Source: Mycobacterium gordonae | Lineage (GTDB): Bacteria > Actinomycetota > Actinomycetes > Mycobacteriales > Mycobacteriaceae | Length of the DNA stretch: 64,000 bases | NCBI RefSeq assembly: GCF_001417955.2 | Contig: NZ_LKTM01000112.1 | Location: 229,277 to 293,276, forward strand | Reading direction: 5' to 3' | Shown: positions 58,713 through 64,000 of the stretch, one piece after another | Layout: every line of letters begins with the position of its first letter | Position numbering within the stretch: position 1 is the stretch's first letter | Program-made: the position numbers and the translations under genes | Notes under the pieces: generated by a model | The model's input: only the letters and a program-made list of their open reading frames with translations | What the model was told of the DNA's origin: nothing | Database searches by the model: none

Positions 58713-61700
58713 TCAGACACCGCCGGGGCCGCCTGTCCCGCCCTTGCCGCCGGTGCCGCCGGTGCTGCCGACAGCGGGACCGCCCGTGACGCCGTCGCCA
58801 CCAGCGGTGCCTTTGCCGCCGGTGCTGCCGGTGCCTCCCGTGCCGCCGGAGCCGCCGGTGCCGCCGTTGGCGCCGGAGCCGTTCGTGCCCCCGACCCCGC
58901 TGGTGCCGCCGTCGCCGCCCTTGCCGGCGGTGCCGCCGTCACCGCCCTTCGCGCCGGTGAAGCCCGAGCCGGTCAGGCCGGTGCCGCCGGTGCCGCCGGT
59001 GCCGCCGTTACCGGCGGCACCGCCGTTGCCGGCCGTGCCACCGACGAATGTCGAGCCGTTGAAGGTTCCGGCGTCACCGCCCCTGCCGCCGTTGCCGCCG
59101 CCTCCGCCGGCACCGCCCGCGTTGGGAGCAGCCGTGCCTTTGCTCGAACTGCCGGTGCCGCCACCGCCGCCGGTTCCACCGCTGCCGCCGGCACCGCCGA
59201 TATTCGTTGTGACGGCTCCTGTGCTCGCGCCACCGGCCCCGCCGTCGCCGCCGCGCCCGCCGAGACCGCCCTTGGCGGGAATCGACGTGGTGTTGTTGCC
59301 GCCGTTACCGCCCTGGCCGCCGCCGCCGCCGCTGCCGCCCGCCGCGGTGAGGTCGCCGATCCCGCCTTCGCCGCCGCTACCGCCGTTGCCGCCGGCTCCG
59401 CCCGGCGCAGCGGGACTGCCGTTGCCGCCCTTGCCTCCGGAGCCGCCGTTGCCGCCGGTACCGCCGACGGCGCTCAGGGCGCCACCCTTGCCGGCGATGC
59501 CTGCGGCGCCGCCGTTGCCGCCGTCGCCGCCCCTGCCGACGTCGTCCCCGAGAGGCCCACCGTTGCCGCCGGTGCCGCCGTTGCCCCCGTGGCCGCCGCT
59601 GCCGCTGGCGCCGTTGGTTCCACCCGGGCCGGAGTTGCCGCCGTTGCCGCCTTTGCCGCCGGCGCCCCCGCTGCCGCCCGCGTCAGCAGCGAAAGACGCG
59701 CCGGCGTTGATGCCCTGAGCGCCGTTGCCGCCGTTGCCGCCCTTGCCGCCGTCACCACCATTCCCGGCCGTAGCGCCGTTGCTGGTAGCGCCGGCACTGC
59801 CGCCGTTGCCGCCGACTCCGCCGGTACCGCCGGTTGGGGCGCTCACGCCGCCCGGGCCGTTGTCGGTGCCGGCGTTTCCGCCATTGCCGGCGTTGCCGCC
59901 GGCGCCGCCGCTGCCGCTGACGCCGCCGGTGCCGGCGGCGTTTCCGCCGTCGCCGCCCTTGCCGCCGTTCCCGCCGATGTCGCCCGCTTTGCCAGTCGCA
60001 CCGGTGAGGCCGTTGCCGCCGGTACCGCCGGTGCCTCCGTCGCCGCCTCGGCCACCGCTGCCCTGCGTGCTGCCCGTGCCGGTGGCGCCGGCGTTGCCAC
60101 CCGTACCGCCGGCACCGCCGGCGTTACCTGCGCCGGCGCCTGTGACACCGGCGCCACCGGCGCCGCCGTTGCCGCCCGCGCCGCCGCTGCCGGCTGTGCC
60201 TCCGATGCTCCCGACACCGGTGGCGTTGCCCCCGTTGCCGCCTGCGCCACCGTTGCCGCCGGCGTCTCCCACGGTGCCGGCCGCGCCGCTGTTGCCGTTG
60301 CTGCCCTTGCCGCCGGTGCCGCCGGTGCCGCCGGCTGCGCCGCTGCCGGCGGCCGCGCCGGCGCCGGCTTTGCCCGCGTCACCGCCGTTGCCGCCGGCCC
60401 CACCCGAGGGTGCCGTCACGCCGCCCTTCCCGGCGTCGGCGCCGCCGTTGCCGCCGTTGCCGCCGTTGCCACCGTTGCCTGCGCTGCCGCCGCTTGTGCC
60501 CCCGTTGCCCCCGTTGCCGCCGTTGCCGGCCTTGCCGCCGGCGCCGCCGACGGCGCCGCTGCCTTCGCTGATTCCGCTGACGCCACCGGTGCCGCCGTTG
60601 CCGCCGAGTCCGCCCTTGCCGCCGGTGGTGCCGCCGACGCCGCCGCTGCCGCCGTTGCCGCCGAGTCCGCCGACGCCGCCGTTTCCACCGGCCAGGCCCG
60701 AGTTGAGGGCCGCATCGCTGCCCGTGCCGCCGTTGCCGCCCGCACCACCGTTGCCGCCGGCGCCGCCCACGCTGCCGGTGCCGGTGGCGGCGCCGCCGAC
60801 CCCGCCGGCACCGCCGTTACCGCCGCCTCTGCCGCTGTTGTCACTGCCGGCGCTGCCGTTGCCGCCGTCGCCGCCAGCCCCACCTACACCACCCTTGCCC
60901 GCCGCGGTGCCGCCTGTACCCGCCGCGCCGGCATTGCCGCCTTTACCGCCGGCTCCGCCGGAAGGTGCACCGGAGCCGCCGAGGTCCGCGCCGCCGTCAC
61001 CGCCGCGGCCGCCGGCGCCGCCGTTGCCCGCGTTGCCCGCCTTGCCGCCGGTACCGGAGGCGTTTCCTCCGGCGCCGCCGATGCCGCCGACGCCACCCGC
61101 GCCACCATGGTCACCGGCGGCGCCTACGCTGCCGTTGCCGCCGTGGCCGCCGGTACCACCGGTGCCGCCGATGCCGCCGGCGGCACTACCGCTCGCCGCG
61201 CCCGGACGGCCACCCGCGCCGCCACGGCCACCCGCGCCGCCGGCCGGGGCTGTCGTGCCGCCGGTTCCGGTGTCGGTGCCTCCGGTCCCGCCGTCGCCGC
61301 CGCTGCCACCCGATCCGCCGTTGCCCGCTTTTCCGCCGACGCCCGAGGCGTTGCCGCCGATGCCGCCGGCCCCACCCAGACCGCCGGCATCGCCTGTCTT
61401 CCCGACGGTGTCGGTTCCGCCTCTGCCGGTGGCACCGCCGCCGCCGTCACCGCCGTTACCGCCGACGCCGCCGCTGCCCTTGGTGGACCCGGTACCCGCC
61501 GTGCCGGCGTTGCCGCCGTTTCCGCCGGCACCGCCCGCAGGAGCAGTGGCCCCGCCGCCGCCGATGTCGGCACCGCCCTTTCCGCCGTGACCGCCGTTGC
61601 CGCCATCGCCGGCCTTGCCGCCGATGCTGCCGGTGCCAGTCGCCTTGCCGCCGTTGCCGCCGGTGCCGCCGTTGCCGCCGGCGGTTCCGGCTGCGCCGGC

Positions 61701-64000
61701 CGCACCCTCGCTGCCGTTACCACCGTTGCCACCGGTGCCGCCGCTGCCGCCGGCGCCGCCGCTGCCGGAGACGGCTCCGGTGCCGCCGGTGCCGGCGCTA
61801 CCACCGGCGCCGCCGTTGCCCCCGGTGCCGCCACTGCTGCCCGCAGCGGAGTAGCCGGTGCCGCCATTTCCGCCGGCGCCGCCGTTCCCGGCCTTTCCGC
61901 CGATGCTTCCCTTACCCGCGGCGTTGCCGCCATTTCCGCCGGCGCCGCCGGCGCCGCCGTGATCACCGGTCGTCCCGACGCCACCAGCGTTGCCGTTCGC
62001 GCCTTTGCCGCCGGCTCCTCCGGCGCCGCCGACGCCGCCGCTGCCAACGGTGTCGCCACTGCCGGCGTTGCCGGCGTCGCCGCCGTTGCCGCCGATGCCG
62101 CCGGCAGCGGCGGTGGCACCGCCCGTACCCGTGTCGGCCCCGCCATCGCCACCGGTTCCGCCGGCCCCGCCGTTGCCGGCTCTGCCGCCGATGCTGCCGG
62201 TGCCGGTGGCGCTGCCGCCGTTTCCGCCGGCCCCGCCGTGGGCACCGTCGGTCCCGGCGCTGCCGGCCGCGCCCGTGTTGCCGTTGCCGCCGTTTCCGCC
62301 GTTGCCTCCGCTGCCCCCGACGGCGCCGCTACCCGCGATGGCGCCGGCACCGGCCGCGCCGGCCTTGCCGCCGTTGCCACCGATTCCGCCGTTGCCGGCC
62401 GTGGTGCCGGGACCGCTCTGCCCGTTGCCGCCGTTTCCGCCGGCGCCGCCGTTGCCTGCTTTGCCCCCGGTGCCGGTGACGCCGCCGTTGCCGCCATTGC
62501 CACCGATCCCACCGTCCCCGCCGGTGTCGCCCGCAGTGCCGTCGACCGTACTGGCGTTGCCGTCCGCGCCCTTGCCGCCGGACCCGCCACTGCCGCCGGT
62601 GCCACCGCGCCCCGCGGTAGCGCCGGTGCCGGCCTGGCCGGCGTCGCCGCCATTGCCGCCATCGCCGCCGGACCGCGCCGTGGTGCCGCCGGTGCCTGTG
62701 TCGCTGCCCGCGTTTCCGCCGTTGCCGCCGGCACCGCCGTTGCCCGCGTTGCCGCCGATACCGTTGACGCCACCGGCTCCGCCGTTACCACCGGCCCCGC
62801 CGCTGCCGCCTCTGGTTCCGCCGTTGCCGGCCGCGCCGTTGCTGCCGTTTCCACCGTCGCCGCCGGTGCCGCCGGCTCCACCACTGGCGCCGCCGCCCAC
62901 GACGGCGCCGCTACCTGCGACGCCGGCGTTTCCACCGTTGCCGCCGGCTCCGCCCTTGCCGCCGGGTATGCCGGAGTTGGCCTTACCTCCACCGGAACCG
63001 CCGTTGCCGCCGGCGCCGCCGTTTCCGGCGTTGCCGCCGGTGCCGGTAAGACCGCCGCTGCCGCCGTTGCCGCCGGAGCCGCCGGCGCCGCCATTGTCGC
63101 CGGCACTACCGGCCGTGGTGCCCGCGCTGCCATCGGTGCCGCCGCCGCCGACTCCGCCGTTGCCTCCGACGCCGCCGCGACCCGCGATCAGACCCGTGCC
63201 GGCCTTGCCGGCGTCGCCGCCATTGCCTCCGCTGCCGCCGGACGGGGCGGTGAAGCCCCCGCCGCCGCTGTTATCCGAGCCGCCCTTCCCGCCGGCACCT
63301 CCGGCGCCGCCGTCTCCGGCGTTGCCGCCGATGCCGGTCGCGCCGCCATCGCCGCCGTTGCCGCCGACACCCCCGCTGCCACCGGCGAACCCGGCCTTGC
63401 CGGACCCGCCGTTGACGCCGCTGCTTCCGTCCCCGCCGTTGCCGCCGCGACCGCCGGTGCCGCCGTGGCCCGTTGCGGCACCGGTACCTGCGGCTCCCGC
63501 CGCGCCACCGCTTCCGCCGGCGCCGCCTGCGCTGCCGGCTCCGTTACTGGCGCCGGCCTCACCGCCGGCACCGCCGTTCCCGGCGTTACCGCCGATGCCG
63601 GTGGTACCCGCGCCACCGGCTCCGCCTGCGCCGCCGTCGCCGCCCTGACCACCGCCGCCGCCTTGCAGACCGGGGCCGGTGGGGGCGATGCCACCGTTGC
63701 CGCCGTGACCGCCGGCGCCGCCGACCCCACCGCCGCCCGCGGTGCCGCCCGGTCCGGAGCTGCCACCCGCACCGCCGGCGCCGCCGCGGCCGCCTGTGAA
63801 CCCGGTCGCGCCTACAGCGCCGCCGGCGCCGTCGGCTCCTGCACCGCCGCCCCCGCCGTCGCCGCCGCGACCGAAGCCACCGCCTCCGACGCCGGCGCCG
63901 CCGGCTCCGGCATCGCCGCCGTGCCCACCCGCCCCGCCATCGCCGCCGGCGCCGGCGGCGACGGCGGTGTCGGCGGCGCGGGCGGAGCGGGCATCAGCGC
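58713..64000 (-). CDS. Very large PE_PGRS protein, PGRS region only (5' end outside window)
   Basis: The minus-strand frame ends at TGA 58715-58713 and I read no stop up to the window edge, so at least 1,762 residues are visible. Nearly all are Gly-rich GGxGGx units, with Asn, Ala, Thr and Asp as spacers, ending GGTGGPGGV. No PE domain or GRPLIGDG linker is seen, so the N-terminus lies beyond 64000. The last 40 or so bases near the edge stop being GG-rich in this sense (see the palindrome entry). It lies 97 bases upstream of a PE aspartic protease that might process it. PGRS proteins are exported by ESX-5 to the cell surface. Confidence 0.8.
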   Translation of the reverse strand, partial: ADARSARAADTAVAAGAGGDGGAGGHGGDAGAGGAGVGGGGFGRGGDGGGGGAGADGAGGAVGATGFTGGRGGAGGAGGSSGPGGTAGGGGVGGAGGHGGNGGIAPTGPGLQGGGGGQGGDGGAGGAGGAGTTGIGGNAGNGGAGGEAGASNGAGSAGGAGGSGGAAGAAGTGAATGHGGTGGRGGNGGDGSSGVNGGSGKAGFAGGSGGVGGNGGDGGATGIGGNAGDGGAGGAGGKGGSDNSGGGGFTAPSGGSGGNGGDAGKAGTGLIAGRGGVGGNGGVGGGGTDGSAGTTAGSAGDNGGAGGSGGNGGSGGLTGTGGNAGNGGAGGNGGSGGGKANSGIPGGKGGAGGNGGNAGVAGSGAVVGGGASGGAGGTGGDGGNGSNGAAGNGGTRGGSGGAGGNGGAGGVNGIGGNAGNGGAGGNGGNAGSDTGTGGTTARSGGDGGNGGDAGQAGTGATAGRGGTGGSGGSGGKGADGNASTVDGTAGDTGGDGGIGGNGGNGGVTGTGGKAGNGGAGGNGGNGQSGPGTTAGNGGIGGNGGKAGAAGAGAIAGSGAVGGSGGNGGNGGNGNTGAAGSAGTDGAHGGAGGNGGSATGTGSIGGRAGNGGAGGTGGDGGADTGTGGATAAAGGIGGNGGDAGNAGSGDTVGSGGVGGAGGAGGKGANGNAGGVGTTGDHGGAGGAGGNGGNAAGKGSIGGKAGNGGAGGNGGTGYSAAGSSGGTGGNGGAGGSAGTGGTGAVSGSGGAGGSGGTGGNGGNGSEGAAGAAGTAGGNGGTGGNGGKATGTGSIGGKAGDGGNGGHGGKGGADIGGGGATAPAGGAGGNGGNAGTAGTGSTKGSGGVGGNGGDGGGGATGRGGTDTVGKTGDAGGLGGAGGIGGNASGVGGKAGNGGSGGSGGDGGTGGTDTGTGGTTAPAGGAGGRGGAGGRPGAASGSAAGGIGGTGGTGGHGGNGSVGAAGDHGGAGGVGGIGGAGGNASGTGGKAGNAGNGGAGGRGGDGGADLGGSGAPSGGAGGKGGNAGAAGTGGTAAGKGGVGGAGGDGGNGSAGSDNSGRGGGNGGAGGVGGAATGTGSVGGAGGNGGAGGNGGTGSDAALNSGLAGGNGGVGGLGGNGGSGGVGGTTGGKGGLGGNGGTGGVSGISEGSGAVGGAGGKAGNGGNGGNGGTSGGSAGNGGNGGNGGNGGADAGKGGVTAPSGGAGGNGGDAGKAGAGAAAGSGAAGGTGGTGGKGSNGNSGAAGTVGDAGGNGGAGGNGGNATGVGSIGGTAGSGGAGGNGGAGGAGVTGAGAGNAGGAGGTGGNAGATGTGSTQGSGGRGGDGGTGGTGGNGLTGATGKAGDIGGNGGKGGDGGNAAGTGGVSGSGGAGGNAGNGGNAGTDNGPGGVSAPTGGTGGVGGNGGSAGATSNGATAGNGGDGGKGGNGGNGAQGINAGASFAADAGGSGGAGGKGGNGGNSGPGGTNGASGSGGHGGNGGTGGNGGPLGDDVGRGGDGGNGGAAGIAGKGGALSAVGGTGGNGGSGGKGGNGSPAAPGGAGGNGGSGGEGGIGDLTAAGGSGGGGGQGGNGGNNTTSIPAKGGLGGRGGDGGAGGASTGAVTTNIGGAGGSGGTGGGGGTGSSSKGTAAPNAGGAGGGGGNGGRGGDAGTFNGSTFVGGTAGNGGAAGNGGTGGTGGTGLTGSGFTGAKGGDGGTAGKGGDGGTSGVGGTNGSGANGGTGGSGGTGGTGSTGGKGTAGGDGVTGGPAVGSTGGTGGKGGTGGPGGV
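63940..63961. repeat. 22-bp perfect palindrome at a PGRS strand-sense flip
   Basis: Bases 63940-63961 equal their own reverse complement (arms TCGCCGCCGGC and GCCGGCGGCGA). To the left, the minus strand carries Gly-rich coding sequence. To the right, the plus strand does ([15 protein letters not shown]). It is either a true inversion junction or an assembly artefact in repetitive DNA. Confidence 0.6.

Noticed and set aside
61124..63133. A second long minus-strand frame, Ala/Thr/Pro-rich
   Set aside because: It is the same repeat read in another phase and lacks any PE or PGRS signature.
58744..63648. Long Pro/Ala-rich plus-strand frames across the PGRS region
   Set aside because: They are mirror images of GGC/GCC codon repeats; no start context, no family, and the minus frame is a typical PGRS protein.

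Overview
The window reads as a chromosomal segment of a mycobacterium. It is GC-rich, uses many GTG starts, and its genes follow almost one for one the order remembered for Mycobacterium tuberculosis from Rv2471 (aglA) down to Rv2417c (degV). Mycobacterial markers include rpfE, a mycothiol-dependent thioredoxin-fold reductase, glucosylglycerate genes, and PE/PE_PGRS proteins. The PE_PGRS genes suggest a slow-growing species or a close relative. The window does not show a complete novel system. The points that stand out are small departures from a conserved layout.

Layout. 1-333 is the tail of a low-GC gene with a PE-PPE-like C-terminus. 374-2343 (minus) holds glbO-aglA, divergent from an HNH protein, two probable respiratory supercomplex subunits (ctaJ and a DUF5130 protein) and an HExxH protein. 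pepN (minus) diverges from a SigH-type promoter driving a CPWC reductase, followed by rpiB and a Nei glycosylase. A small Gly/Pro-rich secreted protein converges on lipP across a strong terminator. Two tRNAs (Gly-TCC, Pro-TGG) precede tig, clpP1, clpP2 and clpX. An MFS gene broken by one in-frame TAG follows, then korAB and mobA.

21.2-25.2 kb is a cell-envelope stretch: rpfE behind an unusually long AT-richer leader, a trans-acting enoyl reductase-like protein, a DUF937 protein and a bulb-lectin/LysM protein. 25.3-36.8 kb is a housekeeping block: valS, folC, a DUF4233 membrane protein, ndk, rne, rplU, rpmA, obg, proB. 36.8-45.2 kb is more variable: a TetR/P450 pair around a perfect operator, a small ORF, a class II sirtuin, nadE, a DUF222/HNH protein, ribokinase and an N-terminally anchored protein. 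45.3-52.5 kb carries a degenerate receptor cyclase coupled to a cyclic-nucleotide-domain MscS channel, then proA and a MoxR/VWA pair. A minus-strand methyltransferase separates these from the tight operon nadD-rsfS-gpgP-octT-degV.

The right end (57.1-64.0 kb) is PE territory on the minus strand. First comes a PE protein with a pepsin-like aspartic protease domain carrying both catalytic motifs. Next is a PGRS reading frame of more than 5.2 kb that runs off the edge, with a sudden strand-sense flip at a 22-bp palindrome about 40 bases before the end.

Functional groupings: protein quality control (tig, clpP1P2, clpX), redox and respiration (glbO, CPWC reductase, ctaJ/DUF5130, korAB), NAD supply and use (nadE, nadD, sirtuin), proline synthesis (proB, proA), translation and RNA turnover (valS, rplU, rpmA, obg, rsfS, rne), and polysaccharide/envelope biology (gpgP, octT, rpfE, lectin, PE proteins). 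Several genes (valS, ndk, P450, TetR, rbsK, DUF222) have a -10 box placed 6-7 bases before the start codon, which predicts leaderless transcripts. Family names and M. tuberculosis counterparts come from recall, not from a search.
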